39,970 bases of DNA from Actinomycetota bacterium (GCA_009924875.1 RFQQ01000002.1:1-39970); one strand, 5' to 3'. Counted from the stretch's first letter, positions 7,908 through 16,159 are shown. Numbers and translations are program-made. The notes: a model not told the origin generated them from the letters alone.

Positions 7908-9203
7908 ATGGGTCTCGCGCTGATCAAGGGGGACGATCTTGCCCGACGCCGACAAGCGGCGGTCGAGAAGGGCCGCCAGAGCGGTCGGGGGAGTCGACGT
8001 CACCAGAGCGGTACGGACCGTCAGGGTCTGGTGGGAGCGCTGCGACGCGAGCAACTCGACACTGCGCCGCTCAGCTACTACGCGATCATGGTGGTGGTCG
8101 CGGTCCTCGTCCTGCTCGGGCTGGTCATGCTGCTGTCGGCCTCGGCGGCGAAGAACGTCGGAGGTGATTCCTCGCCGTACTCGATGGTGCTTCGCCAGGT
8201 GATGTGGACGGCGCTCGGCATCCTCGGAATGGCCGTTGCCATGCGGGTGCCATACCGCTCGATCCGACCGTTGGCGGTCCCCGCGGCGATCATCGGCTTT
8301 GGGTTGATGGGTCTGCCGTTCGTCGATGGGGTGGGCAAGGAGGTCAACGACGCCCGGTCCTGGGTCAACCTCGGTCCGATCAGCTTCCAGCCATCGGAGA
8401 TTCTGAAGATTCTGGTCATTGTTCTGGTCGCCGACATGGTCGCCCGTCGCGAGCGGTCCGTCGGTGACTGGAGAGTGATGGCTGTGCCCGTCGCCGGTCT
8501 CGGCGGGCTCGCCTCAGCGGCGTGCATGGCCCAGGGTGACGTCGGATCGGCCGTGGTGCTCATGGCCGTCGTCATGACGATGCTCCTCTTCTCGGGAGCG
8601 CCCCTGCGTCACATCGGCGCGATCGCCGGAGCAAGCGGGTTCGTCCTCCTCCTCGTCATCGTGGCCACCCCGCGTCGTTTCAACCGGTTCATCGCCTTCC
8701 TCGACGTCGAGGGCAACAAGGACTACCTCGCCTACCAGTCCTGGCAAGGTCTGCTCTCGATCGCCAACGGGGGGCTCACCGGCTCAGGTATCGGGGGAAG
8801 TCGATCGAAGCTCGGCTACCTGCCCCTCGCTCATAGCGACTTCATCTTCGCGATCGTGGCCGACGAACTCGGAATCGTCGGATCGATCGCCGTGATCGGT
8901 GGGTTCGGCATGCTCGTGTGGTTCGGCATCCAAGCAGCGCTCGCCGCCCCGGACCGCTTCGGTCAGATGCTCGCGGCGGGCATCGCCTCCTGGTTCGGAC
9001 TCCAGACCCTCGTGAATGTTGGAGGGGTGGTCGCGATCATGCCGGTCACCGGCATCACCCTGCCGTTCTTCTCCTACGGAGGCTCGTCGATGTCGACCTC
9101 CCTCGTCGCCGCCGGCCTCCTGCTCAACGTGGCTCGCCGCGGGGTGTCGGACCGCTCCATGGCCCCAGCCACCGGACGCCGCCGGTCGACCAAGGCTCGC
9201 TGA
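7908..9203 (+). CDS. ftsW: SEDS peptidoglycan glycosyltransferase FtsW
   Basis: FtsW is the septal SEDS-family polymerase working with FtsI. After a basic cytoplasmic tail of about 55 residues there are about ten hydrophobic segments. Diagnostic blocks are ARSWVNLGPISFQPSEILKI, the extracellular loop GSGIGGSRSKLGYLPLAHSD followed by FIFAIVADELG, and the terminal PVTGITLPFFSYGGSSM. The length is 431 aa. Position between murD and murG is the classical one. The extended Arg/Lys-rich N-terminus is longer than in E. coli; long cytoplasmic tails are common in actinobacteria. Confidence 0.95.
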   Translation: MGLALIKGDDLARRRQAAVEKGRQSGRGSRRHQSGTDRQGLVGALRREQLDTAPLSYYAIMVVVAVLVLLGLVMLLSASAAKNVGGDSSPYSMVLRQVMWTALGILGMAVAMRVPYRSIRPLAVPAAIIGFGLMGLPFVDGVGKEVNDARSWVNLGPISFQPSEILKILVIVLVADMVARRERSVGDWRVMAVPVAGLGGLASAACMAQGDVGSAVVLMAVVMTMLLFSGAPLRHIGAIAGASGFVLLLVIVATPRRFNRFIAFLDVEGNKDYLAYQSWQGLLSIANGGLTGSGIGGSRSKLGYLPLAHSDFIFAIVADELGIVGSIAVIGGFGMLVWFGIQAALAAPDRFGQMLAAGIASWFGLQTLVNVGGVVAIMPVTGITLPFFSYGGSSMSTSLVAAGLLLNVARRGVSDRSMAPATGRRRSTKAR

Positions 9204-9213
9204 GAGGCGCGCC

Positions 9214-10320
9214 ATGACCAGGAGCCGACTGCTGGTCGCAGGGGGTGGCACGGCGGGGCATGTTCTGCCCGCGATGTCGGTCCTCGAGGCCGCGGTGGCT
9301 CGAGGACACCGACCCGAGGACCTGCACTACGTCGGATCGACCCGCGGGGTGGAAACCGAGATGGTGCCGCCGCTCGGCGTGCCGTTCACCTTCCTCCGCG
9401 TCGTCGGCTTGCAGCGACGCATGACCGCCGTCAACCTCCTCTTCCCGCTGCTCATGGTGGTGGCCGTACTCTCCGCGCTGCGGCTCCTGCGTCGTCGGCG
9501 ACCCGGCGTGGTCGTGTCGGTCGGGGGCTACGCGAGTCTTCCGCCGGTCCTCGCTGCCCGTTTGCTGCGGATTCCCGTGGTCGTCGTCAGCTACGACCGG
9601 CGTCCCGGGCGGGCCAGTGCGGTCAGCGCACGGTTCGCGGCAGCGTCCGCAGTCGCGTTCCCCGACTCGAGCCTCCCGAAGGCGACATTCACTGGAGCAC
9701 CCCTGCGCCGGGCGATCCTTGAGGTGGACCGGATCAACGGTCGCGAGGCTGCCCGCCGCCGACTCGGGGTCGAGGAGGATCGCTTCCTCATCGTCGCGCT
9801 GGGTGGATCGCTCGGATCGGCGGCGCTGAATGCGGCGGTCGCGTCGCTCGTGGAGGGTCGGATCGACGATCGTGGGCTCGGTGTGGTGCACCTCGCCGGT
9901 CGCCGCTTCGTTGAGGGCCTTCCCGCCGCGCGTGACGGATCCACCGGAATCTGGTACTCGCCGTCCGGATTCAGCGATGACATGGCGACCCTCTACGCGG
10001 CGGCCGATCTGGTGATCGGTCGGGGAGGGGCGAGCACGGTCCACGAGGTCGCGGCGGTCGGAGTCGCTTCGATCCTCGTTCCCTGGGACGGCGCGGCTGA
10101 GGACCACCAGCGGGAGAACGTTCGATGGCTGGCCGATGTCGGAGCGGCGATCGCCCTCGCCGAGAGCGACCTTGGGTCACTCGGAGTGCTCGTCGATGAG
10201 TTGCGCGGGACTCAGGATCGCCTCGACGGTCTCGCCTCGCGCGCCCGGGAGATGGGTGAGGTCAGTCGCTCGGGACGCCTTGCGGAACTGATCGACGCGG
10301 TGGCTGACGGTGACACCTAA
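9214..10320 (+). CDS. murG: Lipid II synthase MurG
   Basis: MurG is a GT28 glycosyltransferase that adds GlcNAc from UDP-GlcNAc to lipid I on the inner membrane face. The N-terminal glycine loop GGGTAGHVLPA, VSVGGYASLPPVLAAR, TGAPLRRAIL and the C-terminal donor site GRGGASTVHEVAAVGVASI with HQRENVRWL are clear. ATG 9214 follows GAGAGG (9202-9207), giving 368 aa. In many MurG proteins the block after the second glycine loop reads HEQN; here the corresponding segment reads VVVSYDRRPGRAS, so that motif is replaced. The C-terminus overlaps the proposed murC start by 11 nt. Confidence 0.93.
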   Translation: MTRSRLLVAGGGTAGHVLPAMSVLEAAVARGHRPEDLHYVGSTRGVETEMVPPLGVPFTFLRVVGLQRRMTAVNLLFPLLMVVAVLSALRLLRRRRPGVVVSVGGYASLPPVLAARLLRIPVVVVSYDRRPGRASAVSARFAAASAVAFPDSSLPKATFTGAPLRRAILEVDRINGREAARRRLGVEEDRFLIVALGGSLGSAALNAAVASLVEGRIDDRGLGVVHLAGRRFVEGLPAARDGSTGIWYSPSGFSDDMATLYAAADLVIGRGGASTVHEVAAVGVASILVPWDGAAEDHQRENVRWLADVGAAIALAESDLGSLGVLVDELRGTQDRLDGLASRAREMGEVSRSGRLAELIDAVADGDT

Positions 10321-11749
10321 CGTGATCAGCGTGACCGGACAGCGCCTGCCGACCGTGGTCCCCGACCTCTCCGCACCGCGTCGGATCCACGTCGTCGGTG
10401 TCGGTGGACCCGGAATGAGCGCCGTCGCGATCACCCTCGCGGGAATGGGCCATCAGGTGTCGGGCAGCGACATCCGCGAACGTCAGGTGCTCGAGCGGCT
10501 GCGCGCCGCGGGAGTGACGGTGCACATCGGTCACGACCGACGGCATGTGCACGACTGCGAGGTGGTGACGGCCTCAACCGCGATACCCGCGGACCTGAAC
10601 GAACTCGATGAGGCCCGTCGACGGGGGATCACGGTGACCTCCCGGGCGGGCATCCTGGCCGCGATCTGCGCGAGGACTGGCGCTCTTGCCGTCGCTGGCA
10701 CACACGGCAAGACGACGACCTCCTCGATGCTCATGCTCATGCTGGCGGCCGGAGGTCGCCGGCCCGGCTTCATCATCGGTGGCGACGTCGCCGACGTCGG
10801 CACCGGCGCCGAGTGGACGGGATCGGAGTGGTTCGTCGTCGAAGCGGACGAGAGCGACGGCACGCACAGCCACTTGCCACTTGTCGGAACCGTGCTCACC
10901 AACATCGATCGCGATCATCTCGACCACTTCGGGTCGTTCGATTCACTGGTCGCAAGCTTCTCGGAGTACCTCGACCGCGTCGAGGGACCCCGGGTGGTGT
11001 GCATCGACGATCCGGTCGCCGAGCCCCTCGCCCGGCGGACTGATTGCGTTTCGTACGGTCTCGGCGTCGATGCCCGGTATCAGGTTGTCGATGTCGCTGC
11101 CACAGCCGGACGGCAGGACTTCGCGATTGAGCACCCGGGGGGCCGTACCGAGGTTCGGCTACCGCTTCGGGGAATCCATAACGCGGTGAACGCCACCGGC
11201 GCCTTCGCCCTCGCCGTGGAGACCGGGGTCGACCCGGATGCGGCGGCCAGCGCGTTGAGCAGCTTCGGTGGTGTGGCCCGTCGATTCGATATCCGGGCGG
11301 TCGATGGAGGGGCGACCTTTGTCGACGACTACGCCCACCTCCCCGCGGAGATCGCAGCGGTGCTGGCTGCGGCGCGCCACTCCGGCGACGGGTGGCGTCG
11401 GGTGATCGCCGTGTTCCAGCCCAACCGGTTCAACCGGATGGCCGAGATCTGGCAGGACTACGCACGCTGCTTCACCGATGCCGACCTCGTGGTCTTGACC
11501 GACATCTACTCCTCGGGCACCACGCCGATCCCCGGGGTGACCGGGAAGCTGGTGGTCAACGCCGTCACGGAGGCCGATCCGATGAGGCGGGTGGTGTGGA
11601 TGCGGCAGCGAGAGGACCTCGTTCGGTTTTTGGCCTCTGAGGTTGGCGACGGGGACGTCTGCATCTCGATGGGATGCGGTGACATCGCCTCGCTGCCCGA
11701 CGAGGTTGTCGAAGCCCGACTCAGAAGCGGGCGGGGCTCCGCGGCGTGA
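10310..11749 (+). CDS. murC: UDP-N-acetylmuramate--L-alanine ligase MurC
   Basis: MurC adds L-alanine to UDP-MurNAc, the first step of stem-peptide assembly. The N-terminal UDP-binding block HVVGVGGPGMSAVA, ATP loop VAGTHGKTTTSSM, EADESDGTHSH, NIDRDHLDHFGSFDSL and FVDDYAHLPAEI identify the family. FQPNRFNRM lies where MurC proteins carry their FQPHRYTR-type motif. The length is 479 aa from GTG 10310; GTG 10322 or 10331 would shorten it by 4 or 7 residues and cannot be excluded. The stop overlaps murB. Confidence 0.95.
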   Translation: MTPNVISVTGQRLPTVVPDLSAPRRIHVVGVGGPGMSAVAITLAGMGHQVSGSDIRERQVLERLRAAGVTVHIGHDRRHVHDCEVVTASTAIPADLNELDEARRRGITVTSRAGILAAICARTGALAVAGTHGKTTTSSMLMLMLAAGGRRPGFIIGGDVADVGTGAEWTGSEWFVVEADESDGTHSHLPLVGTVLTNIDRDHLDHFGSFDSLVASFSEYLDRVEGPRVVCIDDPVAEPLARRTDCVSYGLGVDARYQVVDVAATAGRQDFAIEHPGGRTEVRLPLRGIHNAVNATGAFALAVETGVDPDAAASALSSFGGVARRFDIRAVDGGATFVDDYAHLPAEIAAVLAAARHSGDGWRRVIAVFQPNRFNRMAEIWQDYARCFTDADLVVLTDIYSSGTTPIPGVTGKLVVNAVTEADPMRRVVWMRQREDLVRFLASEVGDGDVCISMGCGDIASLPDEVVEARLRSGRGSAA

Positions 11750-12729
11750 TGGATGCGGGTGCGCTCGCTCGCTCGCTGTCCGTTGTCGACGGGGTCAACG
11801 TCGAACGCGACCGCCCCCTCGGCGAACTGACGACCTATCGAATCGGTGGCTCGGCGACACTGCTGGTCGCCGTTGAGAGTGTGACCGCGCTGGTTGAGGT
11901 CGGAGCGATCTTGGCTGCCGCCGAGGCGCCGATCGTGGTACTCGGCCGCGGCTCCAACGTTCTCGTCTCCGACGATGGTTTCCACGGGGTCGTGCTTCGA
12001 CTCGTCGGCGACTTCGAGACGATCACGATCCCTACCGTTGAGTCGGATGCGGCGGTGCGAGTCATCGCCGGATCAGCCGCGCCGCTCCCGGTGGTCGCGC
12101 GACGGACCGCGGCTGCCGGGCTGACTGGATTCGAGTGGGCAGTCGGCGTGCCGGGCACCATCGGCGGCGCAGTCAGGATGAACGCGGGTGGCCACGGTTC
12201 CGATATGGCTGCCTCAATCTCAGGTGCATCGGTGCTCAACCTTGGTGATGTGCCCCGCGCGCTCGGCGTCGCCGATCTCGACTTCGGGTTCCGCCGGTCA
12301 GGGATCGGTCCGGCCGAGGTGGTCGTCGACGCGACCCTCGTGCTGCGGCCATGCCCCGCCGATCGGGCGGAAGCCGAGATCGACGAGATCGTCCGATGGC
12401 GGCGCGAGCACCAGCCGGGCGGCCAGAACTGCGGGTCCGTCTTCGTCAACCCGGTGCCCGGCGAGGTGTCGGCCGGAGCGCTCATCGACTCGATCGGGCT
12501 CCGAGGCGTCCGGCAAGGGACCGCCGCGATCTCGGACAAACACGCGAACTTCATCCTGTCTGAGCCCGGGGGCGCCGCCTCGGACGTGGTGCGTCTCATG
12601 GCCCGAGTCCGGGCCGAGGTCATGGAACGTACGGGTCACGACCTGCGCTCCGAGGTTCGGCTCCTTGGTTTCGACGAGTCCATCGCCGAGGCCGCCGGTG
12701 CCCGGCCGGCGACATCTGAGGGTCACTAG
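11746..12729 (+). CDS. murB: UDP-N-acetylenolpyruvoylglucosamine reductase MurB
   Basis: MurB is an FAD- and NADPH-dependent enzyme that reduces UDP-GlcNAc-enolpyruvate to UDP-MurNAc. The FAD-binding domain carries LTTYRIGGSA, VLGRGSNVLVSDDGF and GVPGTIGGAVRMNAGGHG. The C-terminal domain has NCGSVFVNP (the catalytic serine motif), AGALIDSIGLRG and SDKHANFIL, an arrangement typical of type II MurB. The length is 327 aa. GTG 11746 overlaps the murC stop, with ATG 11749 as the second codon and alternative start. Its TAG stop (12727-12729) doubles as the start of the putative ftsQ -10 hexamer. Confidence 0.95.
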   Translation: MMDAGALARSLSVVDGVNVERDRPLGELTTYRIGGSATLLVAVESVTALVEVGAILAAAEAPIVVLGRGSNVLVSDDGFHGVVLRLVGDFETITIPTVESDAAVRVIAGSAAPLPVVARRTAAAGLTGFEWAVGVPGTIGGAVRMNAGGHGSDMAASISGASVLNLGDVPRALGVADLDFGFRRSGIGPAEVVVDATLVLRPCPADRAEAEIDEIVRWRREHQPGGQNCGSVFVNPVPGEVSAGALIDSIGLRGVRQGTAAISDKHANFILSEPGGAASDVVRLMARVRAEVMERTGHDLRSEVRLLGFDESIAEAAGARPATSEGH

Positions 12730-12738
12730 GTTTCGACC
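12727..12738 (+). promoter_or_regulatory. Candidate leaderless promoter of ftsQ
   Basis: TAGGTT (12727-12732) fits the TANNNT -10 pattern and ends 6 nt before the ATG at 12739, so transcription would begin at or next to the start codon. No Shine-Dalgarno sequence lies in the gap. The first three bases are also the stop codon of murB. No clear -35 is visible. Confidence 0.5.
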
Positions 12739-13668
12739 ATGGCCGACCGGGATCCCGACCAGCCCTCTGGGCTTCGACGGGTGCTGTCGATCGTCGACGA
12801 CGACGGGCCCGACTCGGTGTACCTCGACGGTGATCTCGATCCTAGAGGCGCCAAACATCGGGTGGTCATCGTCGACGACGCCGGCGACGGGCAGCCCCGA
12901 GTGACCCGATCTGCTGCCGAGAGCCGTCTCCGGGCCCGAAGGATCGCGGTGAACCGCCAGGCGGGCCGTCGGCGCCTCCGACGCCTGCTGGTGCTCGTCG
13001 CCCTCCTGCTCGTCGCGGTCGGCGTTCTCGCATCCCTCGGCTCCTCCTCGTTCGGAGTTCGCGAGTCCGACGTCCGTGTGTCGGGCAACGTGTACACCGA
13101 CCAGGTGGCGCTCCGAGCGGCCATTGACTCGGTGGTGGGCACCCCGGTCATCCTCGTTGACACCGAGGCCCTCGAACTCACCATTGAGGCCATCCCGTGG
13201 GTCGACGAGGCGACCGTTCGTACCGACCTGCCGTACGGGCTGGTGATCGACATCTCCGAACGGGAACCGGTGCTCTCCTATCCCGGGCCCGACAACCTGT
13301 TCCGAGTGCTGGACGGGGATGGCCGCGTCCTCGACGTGATCGATGGATGGCCCTTTGAATACCTCCTGCTTGTAGGTGTGGAGCCACCAGCGCTGTCGGC
13401 CGGCCAGTTCGCGCCTCCCGGCTACGTGGGCGCCGCGACCCTCGGCCGGACCCTGACCGGCTCGATTCTCGACCGCGTGGCACTCATCCAAGTTGACGAG
13501 GCCGGCAACGATCTTGTGGTCGTTCTCGACGACGACACGGAGATCAGGTTCGGCGCGGCTCGAGACCTCTTCGCCAAGCTCGTCCGGTTGGAGACGGTGT
13601 ACGCCTCAGGGGCTGCTTCGACGGCGTCGGTGATCGACGTGTCGACGGACGAGGTGACGATCCGCTGA
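12739..13668 (+). CDS. ftsQ: Cell division protein FtsQ
   Basis: FtsQ is a bitopic divisome protein that scaffolds FtsL/FtsB. The protein has 309 aa: a long acidic then basic cytoplasmic tail (1-82), a single membrane segment (about 83-101), a POTRA domain (about 105-175; it begins FGVRESDVRVSGN and contains IPWVDEATVRTDLPYGLVI followed by the ISEREPV block), and a C-terminal FtsQ domain. The ATG at 12739 has no ribosome binding site but has a TANNNT hexamer 6 nt upstream. Position between murB and ftsZ is standard for actinobacteria. Confidence 0.92.
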   Translation: MADRDPDQPSGLRRVLSIVDDDGPDSVYLDGDLDPRGAKHRVVIVDDAGDGQPRVTRSAAESRLRARRIAVNRQAGRRRLRRLLVLVALLLVAVGVLASLGSSSFGVRESDVRVSGNVYTDQVALRAAIDSVVGTPVILVDTEALELTIEAIPWVDEATVRTDLPYGLVIDISEREPVLSYPGPDNLFRVLDGDGRVLDVIDGWPFEYLLLVGVEPPALSAGQFAPPGYVGAATLGRTLTGSILDRVALIQVDEAGNDLVVVLDDDTEIRFGAARDLFAKLVRLETVYASGAASTASVIDVSTDEVTIR

Positions 13669-13816
13669 CCTGCGCTAGCATCCGTCCAGCCCCGGCTCGG
13701 TCCGCGTCAGCGGATCCGGCAACTGGCTGGGACATTGAACCCATGATGCGACAGAGACGACTTCGCGACCACACCCCGCGGGCTTTCGGGCGGACAGCGA
13801 TGGAAGGGACCCCGAG
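13669..13816 (+). promoter_or_regulatory. ftsZ leader with candidate promoter and hairpin
   Basis: This is the longest gap in the dcw cluster. A TAGCAT hexamer at 13676-13681 is a likely -10, with TGACG (13655-13659) weakly resembling a -35. A small hairpin TCCGC (13701-13705) / GCGGA (13710-13714) lies in the presumed leader. GGAAGGGA near 13802-13809 is the ribosome binding site for ATG 13817. A separate ftsZ promoter fits the known need for high FtsZ levels (inference). Confidence 0.45.
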
Positions 13817-14632
13817 ATGAACGGTGCGCCTCAGAACTACCTTGCAGTGATCAAGGTCATCGGAGTCGGTGGCGGCGGCGTCAACGCTGTGAACCGGATG
13901 ATCGACGCGGGACTGCGCGGGGTCGAGTTCATCGCGGTCAATACCGACGCCCAGGCCCTGCTGATGAGCGACGCCGACGTGAAACTCGACATCGGCCGCG
14001 AACTGACCCGGGGCCTCGGCGCCGGAAGTGATCCGGAAGTTGGTCGGAGCGCCGCCGAGGCGCACGCCGATGAGATCGCCGAGATGGTCAAGGGCGCCGA
14101 CATGGTCTTCATTACCGCTGGTGAGGGCGGTGGCACCGGCACCGGGGCCTCTCCTGTGATCGCGGAAATCGCGCGCGAGGCGGGGGCGCTCACCATCGGC
14201 GTGGTGACTCGCCCGTTCTCCTTCGAAGGCCGCCGCCGCTCGGTGACCGCCGATGCTGGTGTCCAGCGACTCAAGGAGAAGGTGGACACGCTGATCGTCA
14301 TCCCGAATGACCGACTCCTCTCGGTCGCGAACGAGAAGACCAGCGTCACGGCGGCGTTCAATATCGCCAACGAGGTGTTGCTGCAGGGCGTGTCGGGTAT
14401 CACGAACCTGCTCACCATTCCCGGCCTCATCAACACCGACTTCGCCGACGTGAAGATGGTGCTCGCCAACGCCGGATCGGCGCTGATGGGCATCGGCGAG
14501 GCCTCCGGCGAGGACCGCGCGGTGAGCGCCGCCAAGTCGGCGATCTCCTCGCCGCTGCTCGAGTCGGCGATCGACGGCGCCCGTGGCGTGCTCCTCAACA
14601 TCACCGGGCCGTCGAGCATGGGCCTGAGATGA
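13817..14632 (+). CDS. ftsZ: Cell division GTPase FtsZ, N-terminal part (gene split by frame change)
   Basis: FtsZ is the tubulin-like GTPase that forms the division ring. This ORF holds the complete nucleotide-binding domain: [15 protein letters not shown], the tubulin signature GGGTGTG (104-110), and the T7 catalytic loop N206-T-D208-F-A-D211. It then enters the C-terminal domain and stops at residue 271, directly after [11 protein letters not shown], in the middle of a normally continuous fold. The missing remainder is encoded by the next ORF in another frame, starting at an ATGA overlap (14629-14632). Together they make about 352 residues, normal for FtsZ. Causes could be a small deletion, an assembly error or a real two-chain FtsZ. 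ATG 13817 follows GGAAGGGA. Confidence 0.93.
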   Translation: MNGAPQNYLAVIKVIGVGGGGVNAVNRMIDAGLRGVEFIAVNTDAQALLMSDADVKLDIGRELTRGLGAGSDPEVGRSAAEAHADEIAEMVKGADMVFITAGEGGGTGTGASPVIAEIAREAGALTIGVVTRPFSFEGRRRSVTADAGVQRLKEKVDTLIVIPNDRLLSVANEKTSVTAAFNIANEVLLQGVSGITNLLTIPGLINTDFADVKMVLANAGSALMGIGEASGEDRAVSAAKSAISSPLLESAIDGARGVLLNITGPSSMGLR

Positions 14633-14877
14633 ACGCCGCCGCGGAGATCATCCACGGTGTCGCCCACCCGGACGCCAACATCATCTTCGGAACCGTGATC
14701 GATGACGAGATCGGCGATTCTCTCCGGATCACGGTGATCGCGGCGGGCTTCGACCGCGTCGAGTCGGGCGGGTCGACGCTCACCGAGCGCCCCTCATCGC
14801 GTCTCTCCGATCTCTTCGGGTCGGATAGCGACGACGAGGACGACGACGGGTTCGACGTCCCCGAGTTCCTTCGCTGA
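14629..14877 (+). CDS. ftsZ: FtsZ C-terminal part (second fragment of the split gene)
   Basis: This 82-aa ORF encodes the end of the FtsZ C-terminal domain: [20 protein letters not shown] (residues 1-20), [10 protein letters not shown], then ITVIAAGFD. An acidic linker of about 32 residues follows, ending in GFDVPEFLR, the conserved C-terminal peptide that in actinobacteria binds SepF (encoded at 15616). All these elements are intact, so the segment has not decayed. The ATG at 14629 overlaps the TGA of the upstream ORF, so reinitiation could produce it as a separate chain, but it has no independent ribosome binding site. Joining the frames needs a -1 shift, or restoration of 1 or 4 bases near 14625. 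Confidence 0.88.
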   Translation: MNAAAEIIHGVAHPDANIIFGTVIDDEIGDSLRITVIAAGFDRVESGGSTLTERPSSRLSDLFGSDSDDEDDDGFDVPEFLR

Positions 14878-14881
14878 CATC

Positions 14882-15553
14882 GTGCCCCCCGGTCCCGCGC
14901 CGGTGGACCCCGCCGCGGTAGCCGACCGCCTCGCCGAGGTCAGGGAGCGAATCACCTCGGCTGGTGGCAACCGAGTCGCGGTGGTCGCAGTCACCAAGTC
15001 GTTCCCGCCTGAGGCGGTAGCCGCCGCGGTGGCCGCCGGAGCCGACGCGATCGGCGAGAACTACGCCCAGGAGCTCGACGCGAAGGCCGCCGCGGTGGCC
15101 GAGGCCGCCGAGGCTGGCTGTCCGGTCCACTTCATCGGGCAACTCCAGTCCAACAAGGTCAAGACCGTCGCCCGGCACGTCGGCGTCATTCAGTCCGTCG
15201 ACCGGCCCTCCCTCATCGTCGAGATCGCACGTCGGGCCCCGGGACTCGAGGTCATGATCCAGGTGTCGCCGGCCGACGAACCCGGCAAGGGCGGATGCGA
15301 TCCGGCCGGGGTGCCGGCCCTGGTCGAGACCGCCCGAGAGGCGGGGCTCGGGGTGCTCGGTCTGATGTGCGTCGCGCCGACCGTCGGCGGTGTCTCGGCG
15401 GCCGCACCGCATTTCGCGATGACGCGATCGCTGGTTGATCACCTTGGTCTCGAGCACTGCTCGATGGGTATGTCCGCGGATCTAGAGATCGCCGTAGGGG
15501 AGGGATCCACCATGGTTCGCATCGGCTCGGCGCTCTTCGGCTCTCGCGGCTAA
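14882..15553 (+). CDS. yggS: PLP homeostasis protein YggS/YlmE (PROSC family)
   Basis: This is a cytosolic single-domain alanine-racemase-fold protein that binds pyridoxal 5'-phosphate and buffers it; it has no proven catalytic activity. The PLP lysine lies in VAVTKSFPPEAV. Other family blocks are IGENYAQE, HFIGQLQSNKVK, VIQSVDRPSL, LGLMCVAP and SMGMSADLEIAVGEGSTMVR. The length is 223 aa from GTG 14882, 4 nt after ftsZ. A position next to ftsZ and sepF is conserved in Gram-positive bacteria; the pgeF gene that often sits between ftsZ and yggS is absent. Confidence 0.93.
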   Translation: MPPGPAPVDPAAVADRLAEVRERITSAGGNRVAVVAVTKSFPPEAVAAAVAAGADAIGENYAQELDAKAAAVAEAAEAGCPVHFIGQLQSNKVKTVARHVGVIQSVDRPSLIVEIARRAPGLEVMIQVSPADEPGKGGCDPAGVPALVETAREAGLGVLGLMCVAPTVGGVSAAAPHFAMTRSLVDHLGLEHCSMGMSADLEIAVGEGSTMVRIGSALFGSRG

Positions 15554-15587
15554 TCGTGGGTGCCCCGTCGCATCGGTGCCGGTGAAC

Positions 15588-15593
15588 TAGCGT
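15588..15593 (+). promoter_or_regulatory. Candidate -10 hexamer of sepF
   Basis: TAGCGT lies 22 nt before the sepF ATG, in the 62-nt gap after yggS. It matches the TAGNNT hexamers seen upstream of other genes here. A GAGGAG ribosome binding site follows at about 15601-15608, so this would be a short leadered transcript. Confidence 0.4.
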
Positions 15594-15615
15594 TCGGCCC
15601 GAGGAGGAGCGCCAG

Positions 15616-16083
15616 ATGTCGATGTGGAAGAAGACGATGGACTATCTCGGGCTCGGACCCGATGAGGCCTACGACGACTACGAGGACGATGACGTCGACG
15701 AGCGCGCCGAGTTCGACAGCGTCGACGAGGAGGAGGTCGTCACTACGACCCGGCCGGTGTTCCCGTCGCGTGGCGACACCGGGCCGATCCGGCGTCCGAG
15801 CGGGGAGGACCCTTCGGTCAAGGTGCGCACCGTTCGACCCTCTCCTCGCAACGCCGATCCGGTGACCGTTCGACCGCGAGGATTCGAGCAGGCCCAAGAG
15901 GTCGCCGACGCGTTCAAAGTCGGTCAGCCGGTCATCATGAATCTCGAGGGGTCCGATCGTGAGATCGCCCGACGTCTGATCGACTTCGCGAGCGGGCTCT
16001 GCTACGCCCTTGACGGCACGATGGAGAAGATCGCCAACGGCGTCTACCTGCTCAAGCCGTCCAATCACCCGGGCGGCGCCTGA
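15616..16083 (+). CDS. sepF: Cell division protein SepF
   Basis: SepF tethers FtsZ filaments to the membrane and takes the place of FtsA in actinobacteria. The protein has 155 aa: an N-terminal segment MSMWKKTMDYLGLG that could form the amphipathic membrane-binding helix, an acidic and disordered middle (about 17-80), and the SepF domain (about 82-150). The domain contains RGFEQAQEVADAFKVGQPVI, NLEGSDREIARRLIDFASG and LDGTMEKIANGVYLL. The partner peptide DVPEFLR is present at the FtsZ C-terminus. It has its own likely promoter and a good ribosome binding site. Confidence 0.95.
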   Translation: MSMWKKTMDYLGLGPDEAYDDYEDDDVDERAEFDSVDEEEVVTTTRPVFPSRGDTGPIRRPSGEDPSVKVRTVRPSPRNADPVTVRPRGFEQAQEVADAFKVGQPVIMNLEGSDREIARRLIDFASGLCYALDGTMEKIANGVYLLKPSNHPGGA

Positions 16084-16096
16084 GCCGAACCCCTGA

Positions 16097-16113
16097 GTGG
16101 GTGTCGAACCCAC
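16097..16113 (+). terminator. Hairpin between sepF and ileS, possible weak terminator
   Basis: GTGGGT (16097-16102) and ACCCAC (16108-16113) form a perfect 6-bp stem with a 5-nt loop, 14 nt after the sepF stop. There is no T tract. It lies just upstream of the candidate ileS -10, so it may end sepF transcripts, but the evidence is only structural. Confidence 0.3.
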
Positions 16114-16116
16114 CGG

Positions 16117-16122
16117 TAGCAT
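16117..16122 (+). promoter_or_regulatory. Candidate -10 hexamer of ileS
   Basis: TAGCAT is identical to the hexamer in the ftsZ leader and lies 37 nt before the GTG of ileS. No clear -35 is visible. The whole gap is only 76 nt, too short for the T-box leader found upstream of ileS in many actinobacteria. Confidence 0.4.
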
Positions 16123-16159
16123 TCGGCGGGCCGTAACGACGGCCGAATGAGCGATCAAC

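Noticed and set aside
14600-14640. Programmed -1 ribosomal frameshift joining the two ftsZ ORFs
   Set aside because: No slippery heptamer of the X XXY YYZ type is present at the junction, and no obvious stimulatory hairpin follows. An indel or stop-restart is simpler.
16084-16159. T-box riboswitch upstream of ileS
   Set aside because: The gap is too short and has no T-box sequence, only a 6-bp hairpin.
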